Under the pieces are notes generated by a model, which saw only the letters and a program-made list of their open reading frames with translations, had not been told where the DNA came from and searched no databases. A program made the translations under genes and the position numbers. DNA of 64,000 nt from Paracamarosporium sp. OC-R06-R3 (lineage: Eukaryota > Ascomycota > Dothideomycetes > Pleosporales > Didymosphaeriaceae). The stretch is taken from NCBI GenBank assembly GCA_019828545.1, contig JACVRA010000115.1, forward strand, positions 1-64,000, given 5' to 3'. Shown in pieces: positions 45,293 to 58,438 of the stretch (its first letter is position 1; every line of letters begins with the position of its first letter).

Positions 45293-45641
45293 GCTTATTG
45301 GTAAATTAGTGCTACATGCAGCCTGGAGCTAGTGATACGATATTTGTGTATTGAGCTACGTACCAGGGGGCTGCAGACAAACAAGCGGACGGCTCTAATA
45401 TATCGCTTATCTTTGAGGGCATTGCGGTAGTGCATCTTGTAGTAGTGTATCTTAAAAAAGTGACTGGGGCCCACGGCGAGTGGGGATAAGCCATCTGAGC
45501 ACTTCGCTACCGGTTACCTAATGATCACGATCACTGCTATAGTGGGTGACATAACTACTACAATTCATACAGCTCTCTATCCAACCTTTCTTGCTGGCAC
45601 ATGAATATTGCACACTCTGCACATATACGCCACTACATTAT
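45293..45641. other. Convergent intergenic, no feature seen
   Basis: It lies between the 3' ends of the methyltransferase (+) and the subtilisin (-) and should hold both terminators. No strong poly(A) signal was assigned. Confidence 0.4.
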
Positions 45642-47173
45642 CTACCTAATATCGTTTCCGTTGTAAGCCAGCAAGTTTACACTTCCTACGCCGGGGCTGT
45701 CTACGGCATCCTTGATCGCCAGCTCTTTGATTCTAGCTCCAATAGCATCAGGCGAGTCCAGACTATTACCCTCTAAGCCTTTCAAGTAACAAGCTAGGCC
45801 AGCTACATGCGGTGCTGCCATGCTGGTCCCCTCCTCTGGTAGTGCCTCACTGCCGCCGTTATCGGTTATCCAGAAAGAGAGTACGTCGACACCCGGCGCC
45901 CAAATATCAATCTGGGTTCCGAAGTTACTGAATTCGGCTTTCTTGTTGTTAATATCGACAGCGCCAACAGTGAACGCGGCCGGAACATGGGATGGCATGT
46001 GGCCGTTGCTGTCGCTGTTGTCATTTCCTGCCGATACGACGACGAACACACCTTGTTGGACTATGGACTCAACGGCTTGTGCAAGAACCGGTAGTTCAGG
46101 ATTTTCGGAATCATCGTTCTTAGGATACCAGCCTATTTCTCTAGGTCAGAATTCACAGATTGTTTTCGATTGGCGGAGTTCAGTCGGGTGGTATACCAAA
46201 GCTTATGTTTATTACGCTCTTCCCTGCCTTCCCCGGAACCTTTGCTACGTCTTTGCTGATCCAATCCAAAGCAGCGATGCAATTCGAAACTGCGCCTTGC
46301 AGATTACTGTCAACAATTTTCACGCCTACAATGGTCGCATTTTTGGCTACGCCGTACGTCTTACTACCAATCGTGCCTGATACATGCGTGCCATGGCCCA
46401 CGACATCATCAAATTCACCCGGAGGAAATGGACTAGGGGACACCTAAATTGGTCAGCGAAGCTGCCTATGGATTCACTTTTAGCCTCTTACGTCTACACC
46501 TTCAATTGCCCGACCCTCAAAATCACTCACATTAAGACGAATGCCCGTGTCGATCACGTAGGCGAACGTCCCAGTTCCTGCACTCTCCTCGTAGATATAG
46601 GTCTGATTCGATATGGATGTGCTGTTCAGCTTGGTCTTTGAAGATATACTCGCTAAGCCCCAGGGCGCTTCAGCTTGCTCGGAGTATCTCGTTAGGTGGA
46701 TAGGGTAGTCAGGTGTAACGGATACGACCTAGGATCGATTAGCAACCGGACTCCAACAATCATAATTTCAAACAACAAGCGGAGACACCTTTCACAAAGG
46801 TAACAGCACTAGGATGGACCGCCAACGTCTGCACACTTTTAGGGGTAAGGGAGCAGCATACTAGATCTTGCACTTTCAAATCGGATATAAAATCATCGGT
46901 AAATTCGCCGCTGTACCCACTAAAATTGCCAAATCTGAAGGTTCTTTCGATACCAGCAGTATCACGTCCTTTTAGATTCTTCTTCCTCTTCCTTTCGTGC
47001 ACGTTTTTGGCCCAGTGAAGATGCGTTGACACTTCTTCCTCTGTGATGCTGGGAGCAAGCTGAACTATCCACTTCCCTGGAACGGCTTCTCGTTTAGATT
47101 TGAGATGGACTTGTAAAGCATTCGTCGCACATAGAACAGTAATGAGTAGGAACAGAGCATGGAAGAAGACCAT
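45642..47173 (-). CDS. Secreted subtilisin-like serine protease (S8 with I9 propeptide), 450 aa, 4 exons
   Basis: Model: complement(join(45642..46132, 46197..46443, 46492..46728, 46796..47173)), 1353 nt. The signal peptide is MVFFHALFLLITVLCATNA. An I9 inhibitor propeptide (GKWIVQLAPSITEEEVSTHL) precedes the mature proteinase-K-like enzyme. The catalytic triad is D186 in FAYVIDTGIR, H222 in GHGTHVSGTIG and S391 in EGTSMAAPHVAG; the oxyanion Asn is in SAGNDN. The first intron donor was placed at GTGAAA (46795), giving VTF-VVSVTPDYPIHL; a GTCTCC donor 9 nt later also keeps the frame. A minus-strand TATAAAA near 47221-47227 may be the promoter. It would digest external protein. Confidence 0.88.
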
Positions 47174-50100
47174 CTTTTCTGTGTGAGAGTGGATTCAAAC
47201 GAAAACGATCATGTGGCTAGTTTTATATGTGTTCACGTAGCACTGACTTGCTACATTTAGCGATAACGTAATGTTTTAAGGTAATCTACTCGGGCCTACA
47301 GTAAGATACGGCCGGTTTGTACTCGGCTCCGCGTTAAGATGCATATGTAGGATTTTGGAGGATGTGGCTGTGTAGTCTCATCATTGTGCGAACAACGAAC
47401 TGAACAGTAGGTTAACTGTATTCTTAGATTCCAATACATAGAACATCTAGTATTGAGAATAGTATTTCCAGAAAGTTATATCCATGTTTTAGACAAATTC
47501 TGCTCAAAGTATCCAAAAAGCATTCCACTGCTTTGATATTGCTAGTGCTGTAGATTCCATTGAGCTCTTCTCTATCCTGTGATAATACTTCGCGACGTGA
47601 CGGTCTGTTTCTCATGCATCATGCGCATGACGCGTAATATCTCTACGTACGTGTGGCGTCGTAACATCCCATTTTTGCCTAGCAGCAATTCCAAGTGCAA
47701 TAGTGCATTCATGGATAACCTGCTTTCCGTTGGTGCACGGACCCGAAACTGTCACATTTTTATTTGTATGGGCAGCTTAGTTTATTGCCATCCAATAGAG
47801 TTCCCTCTCCCAATGTCCTTTCTATACCAGCTAGAAAATCTTTGGGAGAAGATGGCGAGGAGAATCCATTCATATATTTAGAACCTTTCCTTGGGTTCCA
47901 CCTTTTACTAACTGCTGAGCAATCAGTTCTAGTATATGGCCTATTGAAATTAGAAATAAATGGAATACATCGCATTGCCTTATTGATTCATAAGCCGGAA
48001 CATACTATATAGTGATTGTAGCAACCCTGCATCCATCGAGAGTCTGTGTATCCTACAATGATATCGAATTTGAGTGGAATCTTTCCATTGGCCTGGAATC
48101 CAAACATCAACGATCTCTGTTCTAGTCCAGGTTTTATTCGGCAAACTTTCATTTTCTCAACTTGAGTAACTTGACACCAAACATTTGGATCTCCCGGTTA
48201 TTATACTTACTACGGACAGTCCCCCGGCAATTCTTCGATCATGCCGGCTATACAGTTAAGAGCACCTATCCCACGATCAACCAACGTTTTTCATGGTTTA
48301 GAATCACGATGAGGTCGCTGGTATAATTTGGAATACTTTGGGCATTCTGGTAGGAACCGCGCACGCTGACTATTCTAAGAGACTACTTCCGAGGGCAAAT
48401 GCAAGGAAGTTCCAGTTCTCAACGCTATATCGCTCAAGAACTTTTACTTCTTAAATCCAAGGTCGATAAAAGCTATCCGAATCTAAGCCTAAATGTTGTG
48501 TACCAAGTCCAACCTATAGGTGACATTCAAATTTATTCAGGCTATCCAAGTACCACGAACGTCATTACACCAAGGTCGAACATGCATGTAACATCTACCT
48601 CATCTATGTCACCCAAGCTACCACTGCCGTCGGTAGGTAAAATTGAATTGTTACCTCGTGCCAGCGGAACCGTTTCAAATCGATTCACTTACGGAAATTA
48701 TAGTAACCTACCTCGGACTGTGCATCTTCTACAATCGGATACAGTATCTCCTTTCAGTCTATGCAGTAAAACATGCGGGTACACGCGGAGACCGACTCCA
48801 GTGGAACCCTAGCTTGGACCCCGCGAACCACACCATGCAACCGGGGTCCAGTTATTGCGTCTTGAGTGAAGCACAACATCATAAACCAAGCGAGCTTCTA
48901 TTAACTGTGATGTTATGGCTGATACGTGCCACAGATCATGCAGCCAATGATTCCACATGCTGAACCGCGGATGGAATCGGTTTGAGCAATACACCTGAGG
49001 GCACGGCATCTGATTGTAATTGTTACTCTAAACTAGTTAGTGACAACTGGCCGGATTACGTTAAGCTGCTCACTACTGCAATCAAGCATCTCTTGGTATA
49101 AATGATATCATCATAGCTGAGACGTTTGAAGGCATTCTCGATTCTATCGATGCCAAAACATCTGATGTTAAGATATAGAACTCTTGGGTAGGCGCAAATT
49201 GCAATGAGAAGCCCTATACATATTTAAACACGAAGGACACAAGATGAATCTGTATTAGAGCTAATAGAAGAACACCGCTCTCATTTGCGTCATGCGCGAG
49301 CTCAACGACTTCCTCTCCTACTACTTCATCCACCAGCCGAACTACGACAAAAGCATGCATAGCCAGCTCACCCACCCGTGTACTCATTCAAACAGGCATC
49401 ACTGCTGATGGTCATGATTTTAAGACTAATAAGGATAAGGACACATGCGCAACCGTTCTCAAGTCATAGGGATTGAGCAAAGAGAAGTTTTTTGCCTGTG
49501 ATCCTGTCAGTAAGAGACTCCACGTTCCACATAGATGAACTACTATACGGTGACTAAAAAAGCCCAGTCGAGGCAGACTGTGTTGGCATGTGGATGGGTT
49601 ATTTGTAATGTGTTTTAGTATCCCCTCGACTCTCAACTTCGAGCTAGTCTCCAGTTACCATAGGGCTATGTCTAGAATATTACATCTCGCGCACCCGCGA
49701 GGCTTGTCAACAAGTTTGAGATGTAGATCATCTGTTGATGGCGCAGCTTGATTAGTGGAACACGGACATCGGTAGCGATTGTGGAAACATGTGGCTTGAT
49801 TACGCGCTCTGTGTCAGTGGTGGGCCTGCATAGAGTACCAGGGATTGCTTGACAAGATGGCTGGACGGTTGATTATAGAGTTTTTTCGATCATTTTGCAG
49901 GAACACTTGCGAGTATTTGCTCTTTCTCACGGATGCACTTTGTGGTGGGGCTAGTTAAGGCAACGGGGGGCTTTGTATGAAGGTATCTATTGCATTCCAA
50001 TCAGAAACATCGGCATACACACCTTCGCGAAAAGTCTCTTTCGCGCCACAAGAAAAGGTTTGTTGGCCTATCTTATTGTTCCCAACTGTGTGATATAATA

Positions 50101-51544
50101 TCGAAGCAGTGGCTTTCAACAGTGGCTCAGAATTTGAGGGAAGGACTCCAATCAAGTTTATCAGCCGGAGAAATCTTTCGGGTGTACGTATACATATGAA
50201 AGGTAGGTAACACTTGTAGCAACGTAGACATGACAGCACGCCGTGAACGGAAATCAACACACAGTAAGAACTTTCTTGTTTCACTCGTTAATTTCTCCCT
50301 ACGCAACACTTTCTACTCAATCTTCACTTTCTTATCTCGGAGAGAATAGCTCGTAGTATGTTGATATACACCTTTCTGTCGTAAATATTATTCTATTATA
50401 AATCTCTGAAGAAATTAAATAGGCGGCTTTTGACAGGCGTGGTGTGCATTGATTCTCATGCATTACCTGGTTAGGTATTGTCGCACCTGGGGTGGCCTGG
50501 AATAACGGAGCTGCCTGGACCCTTTTTTTCTTTGGGTCGTTAGGCGCCCAACTAGCCCTTTGCAGGATATGCCTTTGCAAGCGAGTACGCATTTCAATCT
50601 GACGAGGACCGAGCTTCGAGGATCACGCTAATCCTGGCGATCAACATAGATCTTGGCTTTCTCCAAAAGAGGTACAAGTTGTCGCTGTGCGCTAAAAAAT
50701 CATTCTAGATCGTTAGCCGAAGGGAGTTCTCGGATCTCCGGCTAAAGAAGTCTTGCACGCGAAATGGAAAGCTCTTTCCACGTGATGTAAGGTTGCACAC
50801 TAGTGCTTGATCAAACTCTTTTCCGTTAGTTCATCTTACAAACAAAGGCATTCATCGGAACTGCCACTGGCAGTATGATAGAAGAACTGCACTATACATG
50901 GTTAACATTCAGAAACGAAGCGGTTGCTACATACCACGAGAAAGACTTTATTTCCCAATGCCTTGCGCGTTCTGCGCTCCAAAGCCTTGAGGTGGTCACC
51001 CAGATCAACGCCTACTCGTTCAAAATCCTGTTGTTGGACTAGACGACTAACAGCATAACTGGAAATACGATTTTCCGAAGGTGGTCCGTTCATCACGTGG
51101 AGAATGATGAGTGGAAATTTGATCGGTTTACCGGCGCATCGCGCAACTTCTGGGCGTTTACTCCATTCGTGACATTTTAGACCCTAATCACGTTAGCATA
51201 TTCCTATGCAGCGCGAAATTGGAATACACTTCCATGACTCTTGGGTAAGGGTCACCAGCTTCTTTATGGACATTGATCTTGAGGATATCACCGGGAATCC
51301 TTTGATATACAACTAAAATCATGTGTCTATCAGCGCTATCCTCAACCAGGCTACAAGAGGATCGTTCTGATGGTAGAGTATCACTCTAGACTCATAAACG
51401 GCCCGCACCACCGTCACGCGCTATAGACAACTTCTTCATGTGAGCGAAATCTTACTAGGTAATCGAGTTCTAGAATGAAAATACTCCCACCAATCCCAGT
51501 TAGCATTCCTAGTCGGTGGATGCCAGTGCCAGTGCCCACAGGCG
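47174..51544. other. 4.4-kb stretch without a recognised gene
   Basis: Mixed composition with short open frames, the longest being 137 codons at 48399-48812 (+) and 109 codons at 49955-50284 (-). None has recognisable motifs, signal peptides or good splice partners. Old transposon remains are possible but could not be read. Confidence 0.4.
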
Positions 51545-51552
51545 ATATATAA
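51545..51552 (+). promoter_or_regulatory. Possible TATA box of the SGNH gene
   Basis: TATATAAA, about 100 bp upstream of the start codon at 51649. Confidence 0.45.
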
Positions 51553-51648
51553 AGGCTACCTGACAGAGCTTGAATAGCTTTCTACCTCACCACAGTCATT
51601 CCCTACATACGGTCACCTCGCTCGGTAAGAGTGAGCTTCGGCTTCGCC

Positions 51649-54600
51649 ATGGCCCCCTCATTGGCGTACCTTCTTTCGCTAGGTTTTACCTCTACACTCT
51701 TTTCAACAACATTAGCAGCACCCACATCACTTAATGAAGCCGCTCCATCGCAATTGTTTCGTCGCGATGAATCGCTCATCAGCGAGAGCTTGGAGTCGCT
51801 CTCCAAATACGATGAAACCATCTTGCCGTATCTCACGAATAGGACATCTGATGACTGGGAGATCACCGATGAAGATCGGTTTCCATACTGGCCTAGTTTC
51901 GACGAGTTCGTAGTGACAAACCAGTCCATGTTCTCTGTTTCGAACCGCACGTTTCTCGACCATCTCGATGATTTTGACATTGAGCAAAGCAACTCAAGCG
52001 CTTCAAGCCAACTAAGTCGCCGCCAAGCGAAACCTTTACTTCGTATCAGTAAGTTTACTCCACCCATACCCTCGCTCTATATCTCCCACGGAGCTCCAGA
52101 AAGCTATTCGACTTACCTGGAACTTCTCATCTACATCAGTACCTCCCTATGGCGCTATGCTAATGCTTTACAGTGGCGCTTGGCGCCTCCATCACTCAGG
52201 GACTTGATATCAATATTCCCGAAGCTGATCAAAATGGTTACCGTGCACCGCTGAGAATGCAGCTACGCTCCCAGGGCTGGGAGGTCAACTTCGTTGGAAG
52301 CAAGAAGAATGGTCTTTTTGAGGACAACGAAAACGAAGGATACCCCGGTTATCGTATCTCCGAAGTGCAGCAGGCTATGAACCCTGTTATGAACACACAG
52401 AAGCCCAACGTCGTTCTTATCAATGCTGGTACCAACGACTGCACACAAGCAGACAATCCTGATTTGGTTGGGTCCCCCGGCGGTATGGCGTTTGTTCAGG
52501 GTATCCCTACCAGGATGAAATCAATGCTTGATCGTATGAACATACCTTTTCCTTGTATTGCCATCGATTGCTGACCCGTGCAGAAATCTATAACGAAAGC
52601 CCCGGCGTGACCATTATCCTTTCGACTATCCTCCACAACTACGGCGGAGGAAACATTCCTAATTACGTTGCAACGTACGTAGACCCCCTTTGCCTTGGGA
52701 CATCCGCTGACTGCAACCCACTTGTAGAGCCAACCAAGGCTTACGTCAACTCATCAACAACGAGCGTTCTGCTGGACGCAAACTCGTCCTTGCCGAGATG
52801 GATGGTGGCTGGATGTCGTACCCGGCTGATTACAGCGACACCACCCATCCCAATACCGCTGGCTACGCGAAAATGGCATCTGTATGGTGGGGAGCATTCC
52901 AGCGCGCTGAAAGCCAGGGATTTATCTCCGCACCGATCGACACAGGCCTCGGCGACGGTGGCGATGTGGGCGGCGAATGTTTACCCCAAAAAGGATCCTG
53001 GACGAAGGGACCCACGATCGGGGGCACCTTCGGCGCCAACGACGGAAATTACAAGCACGCGTCTACTCCTGGACGCCAAAGCGTGCTCGCTGCAGCAAAT
53101 TTCGGCACCAAAGCGCTATACCCTAGATTTCACTTCGCTTCTATGCGAAGCCCAAATATTGAGGAGCCGCATCAAGACTTAGTCATGATACTTGACAAAA
53201 AAGACCGGGATCTCAGAGCACTTTTTCAGGTACCCGGTACTTCGTATATGCAGTACATGGCAAATTTGGGCGAGCCCGGAGATATACATGGTGCCGTATG
53301 GACCAAAGTCAATATCATTGAGGACGGCACTCCGGAGTGTCTTAGCCGCGGTGTGCGCTTTGGAGACATCAACGGAGACGGACTCGACGACTTCATCTGT
53401 ATCAACCCAGATGGTGAACCATTTGTGTCGCTAAATAGAGGTGGCAGCCCTCCAAGATTTGAATTCATTGGAAACATCTTTCCTAAACCGGGGTTCACAC
53501 AAGCGCAGGTTCGACTGGGCGATATTGATGGCAAGTATCTCGGGGAACCTAGTGAATCTGTCCTGCTGACGAACGGAACAATTTTCACTTCGCTAGCTAA
53601 GACAAACCTCTACTCTTCCCCCCTACTTATGAGACATGCACTAACTTTTCACCAGGAGACGGACGCTTGGACTACTGCGGTTTGAGGGATAACGGCGATA
53701 TGGTATGTTGGCGCAACGGCGGTCGAGGCGACGCCCCGATCGCGAAGTATGGCGGTTTCTGGCAAGGTATAGTAAGTCGGTCCTTTTCTGTGCCCATGCG
53801 CTGCCTTGAGACTGATACATTGTTCAGGTTGGAGGCCCCAGCGGCGGCCTTACCTTCACAGGCAAAGGCATGGGTGACCTAGCAGGCACAAGACTGGTAG
53901 ACATCAATGGAGACGGTAAAGCAGATTGGGTCTGGGTGTACAACGACGGCAAAACGAGGATCTTCATCAACCAGAACGGAAAAAGATCCGACGGGCTTGG
54001 CTTAACGCCTCATTGTAAGCAACATCCCCTACACGAAGCAAACAAGCCACCGCAAAGCAAGGCATTGTCGCACGATATCATCATGTAGACAGTCACTAAA
54101 CTATATCTGCGTTCTAGGGGTCGAGGCCGAATCGTCGCATCCAGGATTTCCAAACGATATGACGTCCAGAGATGAGGTGATGTTTGGTAAAATTTACGGT
54201 TCAAGGCGCGCCGACTACATCAGGATCAGAGAAGTAAAAGAAGAGAAGGGCGCTGTAGCGGATTATGATGGTGACACATACAGATACGTCTTAGCGTACT
54301 TCAAAAACACTGGTGGCGGTGGTGCAAGGCGCAATGGCGATGGTATCCGCTTTTGCGACATGAAGGGCCGAGGCTATGACGACATGCTGTATATTTGGGA
54401 CGGAGGAATGGTCGACCTCTACGAACGACTCGACGGCGGCGATGCTCCGAGGTTCTCCACGACGCCGATAAGACTTGTGGAAACGGGCTACAACAGGAAG
54501 TTTGTTCACCTTGACAAGTGGTACGGTAGTGGCCGTTGCGATGTTCTCGCCGTCGACAAGTCCGGTATCATGGTTGCGTGGAGGAACAATCTCAACGGCA

Positions 54601-56854
54601 ACACTGTATCGATAGGTACCAAAGTTGCTATACCTCACACTGGCGGCTGTGCGAATACATGGTCCCCTCATCTGTATGATCTCGCAGTGCGATTTGGCGA
54701 TTTGGATGGCGATGGACGCGTAAGTAAATCTATATGCACTGGATGTACCGTCATGGCGAACGAGACTAACTTTGTATCCGCGTCTTAGACGGACTATCTA
54801 TGCATGGAACCCAACGGTCGGACTGTGGCATGGCTCAACAAAGAAAGTGGCCTCGAAGCGAAGAACCAGATTAAGGTCAGCGTCGGATTCGAGCGTCAAA
54901 ACCACCGCTGGGCTGATGTGGTAAGCAACCAGTCGCGAGTCATCATGAGAAAACAGGTGCTAACTGAGTGCGCGTTGTTGAGACTGGAGACGGGCGTGTA
55001 GATTTCCTCTGGGTTGATAAACACACCGCCAATGTTCAGTTCTGGAGTAGGTGCCATTGTGCTCGCACGAGTCGATCTAGACTAACATTTGTGTTTCTTC
55101 GTAGGGAACAACGGCTTTATTCCCTCGATCGGTAGCAGCATGAACTGGGTTGGTTACCCAGCCAACTGGATGGCAGGTCCGGACCGGGGCGAGAATGTCC
55201 GTTTCCCTAAGCTCCGCAAGAACTCCCCTCGTGCCGATTACTATATCGTGGACCCTGGCACTGGCGGTGGCGTAATCTATTATAACGACTGCAAGGGAGG
55301 AGATGGTGGCGTTGGCCCTGGTCCTGACGGAGGTGCAGGGCCAACCAATCCAGGCTTGCCAGCCAACCCCGGTGACGGTATGTTTGCTTTATTAGCATTC
55401 TGCAGAAACATACTGACAAAACGTGCCAAATCTAGGTACAAATCCTATCTGCCCTAGGACTACATGCGGCTCCTTCCCTGATCAGCCTCACTTCGTCGTC
55501 CTGGGTGACAGTTATGCTGCCGGCATTGGTACAGGTAGCTGGATTGCTAGTAGCAAGTACGATCCACATGGCGGTTGCCTATTAGGCACCAATGCCAATT
55601 CCAGGTATCTATTCTACAACACCCCTAGCTTGAGGAACAAGCAATTCAACTTCATCGCATGCTCTGGTGCAAAAACTCGACACATGCTCTTCGATACTCA
55701 AGGGTCCCGCGGCACCGATGGAAGTCAATTTCAAATACTCGGTGCGAACGTCCCTGCCGATCAATACAGTATCGTTACGATATCGATGGGTGGTAATGAC
55801 GTTGGCTTTTCCAAGATCGCTATGAAATGTTTGCTTTCGCGCAAAAGCGATTGCGAGGAATACATGGGGATCGCTGAAACTGCACTTTTACCAGGCACTG
55901 GTCCTTACAACGAGCTCAAGAACAACCTCAAGTCAGTTTACGGCACGGCCCTGGAGCGGATGACATCCCAAGAAAAATGGCTTATTGTCTACGGCTATGG
56001 AAGGTTTTTCAACGCCGAAGATCAGTCAAGCACTCCGGACCAAAACTGCGATACTAGAGTCATATCATTTTCAACCCACGGCGTGGTTGGCGATGGTCCA
56101 TATCTTACACGGTCCATTCGTCTGAGAGTAAACAGTGCTGTCATGGCCCTCAACCGACTAATCAATATCGCCTTGGAGGAGATGAGAACCGAATACCCCG
56201 GTGCTAAGATACGCTTCGTGGACACCGATCCGTTCTATGAAGGGAGAAGGTGGTGCGACAAGTCTCCACAGACTGGTGCGATCTTGGACTGGTATGATGC
56301 CGCGTTCTTCCTCCCTGCTGGCGGCGACTGGGTCACACGACCCAGGCCGGGAGAGCTCCCTCCTATTGTAGATCGAGACCCATTGGATGGCCCGGTATTT
56401 GGAGACATGAATCCTGATTGCTCCAATCCAGACATCTCGGATGAAGAAGAAATGTTCTGCAGTAAGTGTATTTTTGGGTATAACGGGAACAAACGCTAAC
56501 TATGCGGTAGCAATGCGTGACGCTGCTATGGGCGACCCTAACTGTGACCTGTATCCTTTCTTCTGCAACGGCGCGCTTGGAAAGCGTGATGTTGGGAACG
56601 ACACATCAACGGATGAAATTGAAAAACGTCAAGGGGTCATAGACAGAATGAAAAACTGGCCAATGGTAAGAGCTCATGAAGTTTGTAACATTTAAAGAAG
56701 ACATGCTGACTCCGTACTTGCACTATTGTAGAAAACCATGATGAAGGCATTTCATCCTAAGAGCTTCATCCATATCTCAGGTGCGCAATATATACAGGAT
56801 AATTGGCGCGCATGGCAGGCGGAATCGGACGGTGCTTGCCCTTGTACCCCGTGA
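51649..56854 (+). CDS. Secreted two-domain SGNH hydrolase with central FG-GAP region, 1443 aa, 13 exons
   Basis: Model: join(51649..52048, 52174..52533, 52584..52674, 52728..53530, 53656..53771, 53828..54014, 54118..54719, 54789..54920, 54983..55046, 55105..55377, 55436..56461, 56511..56665, 56732..56854), 4332 nt with no internal stop. A signal peptide (about residues 1-24) and a propeptide ending LSRRQ (a kexin-like site) precede SGNH domain 1: GAS in MALGASITQG (S139), GTND (219-222) and DTTH (D321, H324). Residues of about 350-1000 hold FG-GAP blades with calcium loops: DINGDGLDDF, DIDGDGRLDY, DINGDGKADW, DLDGDGRTDY and TGDGRVDF. A Gly/Pro linker leads to SGNH domain 2, of the actinobacterial-lipase type: GDSY (S1035), GGND (1128-1131) and AFHP (H1411). 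Both active sites look complete. It probably deacylates esters or polysaccharides outside the cell. The intron at 53531-53655 has a GC donor (GCAAGT). Confidence 0.88.
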
Positions 56855-57453
56855 TAACGTCCTGTTCAGCGCTGTACTAGCAGGGTGTCGCGATATACGA
56901 GTTATTCCTTCGTTCTATTTCTTTTGTGTTAATCCTTCTCTAATTTAGATTTTCTTTTTCTTTAACCTCTACATATTTGACCCTACTGTTTGGGGCAGGT
57001 ATCTTGGTGGGTTTAGGTGCAACGTGCGTCTGGTTAGACGCCAGCTCTTACAAGAACTGATACTGGTTGGGAAAGTAACATATAATAGACAGCTTTTCCG
57101 ATATACCGTGCCAGTCCTCTTTAATACCTCCTAATCTTAACATTTACCACGATGTAGAGTTTGTAAAGGATAACATCAAGGCTAGGGCACTGAGGAAGAC
57201 CTGGTATACTTAAGATAAACGGTTAACCTTAGGCTTAGCTAGAACATAGATAATTAATCTATAATTATTATAGGCTTACACTAAACTATTCATGTATAAT
57301 AACTCTAACACTAAATATTTATAGTGGTGTCATGCTATGACGCTTACTGTGGGGCCCATTGGCTTCTCGAGCAGCAGTCTAAAACATCCTTAGCAAGGAC
57401 GTCATAGGTGGTATCAATGAGCAGGAGTTGTTGTCTGCAGTCGCTGGATTCGT
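56855..57453. other. Convergent intergenic, AT-rich, no feature seen
   Basis: It lies between the SGNH gene (+) and the DUF7730 gene (-). A locally AT-rich patch near 57080-57330 might be a small RIP-affected remnant; nothing could be identified. Confidence 0.4.
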
Positions 57454-58438
57454 TTATTCGTCTTCTGCAACAGGCTTTAGCAACCTAGCATTACTCTCTC
57501 CCATGTCCCAATCCAGCTGGCACCCCGCATAAGGCAACAAAACTTCGAATCTTTTCGGTGCCCGCACTCTCTTTACAGCAGCTAGGAGCAGCTCCTCAGC
57601 CTCAAGCCAATGCGCCTCCCAAATTCCTTCCGCACTTGGATCTACAATCGCAACCTTCAGGTCTTTCAGTCCCTTCATTCGCGAAAGGATGTCCCACCCT
57701 TTTTCCCAGTTTGCGGTATCCTCGGGGTAGGCAGGCCGCTTAGAGGACGGGCTTCGACGGAAATATGGCATACCGCGAATTGTCCATTTGAGATGAAGGG
57801 TACGGATGGTGTTGAGACGGGGTTGTGGGACGTGTGAAGGGAGATATAAGAGGTGCGTTATATGCAATAGCGAAAAAGTGTGTGGGGAATATAGATGCGG
57901 GGCAGCCTCGGTGTACCTGCTTACAAGTCAATACGATGGCCCAAGACCCAACATCTTCCTCGAATTGCAATAGAACAAGCACTCACATTCGTCTGCAAAC
58001 AACCAAAATCCTGACACATGCGCCGCTCAGCCTCCCACACTGGGCGCCGCCAACCAGCACCTTACAGCCACACTCCTTATCCTCGCTCCCTTCTCCCTTG
58101 CAAATGAAATGCCCAAACCGCTTCTTCGCAAATAATAAGTGCACAGTCTCCTTCCCAACAACGTACTCATACACCATCTTTCTGATCTCAATGGGCAGCA
58201 TAGCGAAGAACGCGCTCTGGCCTTGCATATTCGTTCTCGCATCCAGCTCTTCGTCTACCACACTTGTGAGACTAATCACGCTTTTCCTCCTCTTCAACGC
58301 GCCGTGATCCGGCTCTGTTACCTTTTTACCCAATATCGAGCGTTTTGCTTTATCTCTTTCTTTCTTGGAGCTGCTAGGCGGCTCAATGTCATGCGGAATC
58401 CAGCGCATGTTGGGGAGAAGTGTGGCTAGCTTCCTCAT
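57454..58438 (-). CDS. DUF7730-type (F-box-like) protein, 304 aa
   Basis: Model: complement(join(57454..57916, 57987..58438)), 915 nt with one 70-bp intron. After a basic low-complexity lead comes FFAMLPIEIRKMVYEYVVG, the F-box-like start common to fungal DUF7730 proteins. Then come a HLLF...HFIC segment, ILVVCRRMYTEAAPHLYS (assembled across the intron) and TLHLKWTIRG. Such proteins are numerous in Pezizomycotina and of unknown role; the F-box-like part suggests protein-protein contact. It is intact. Confidence 0.75.
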
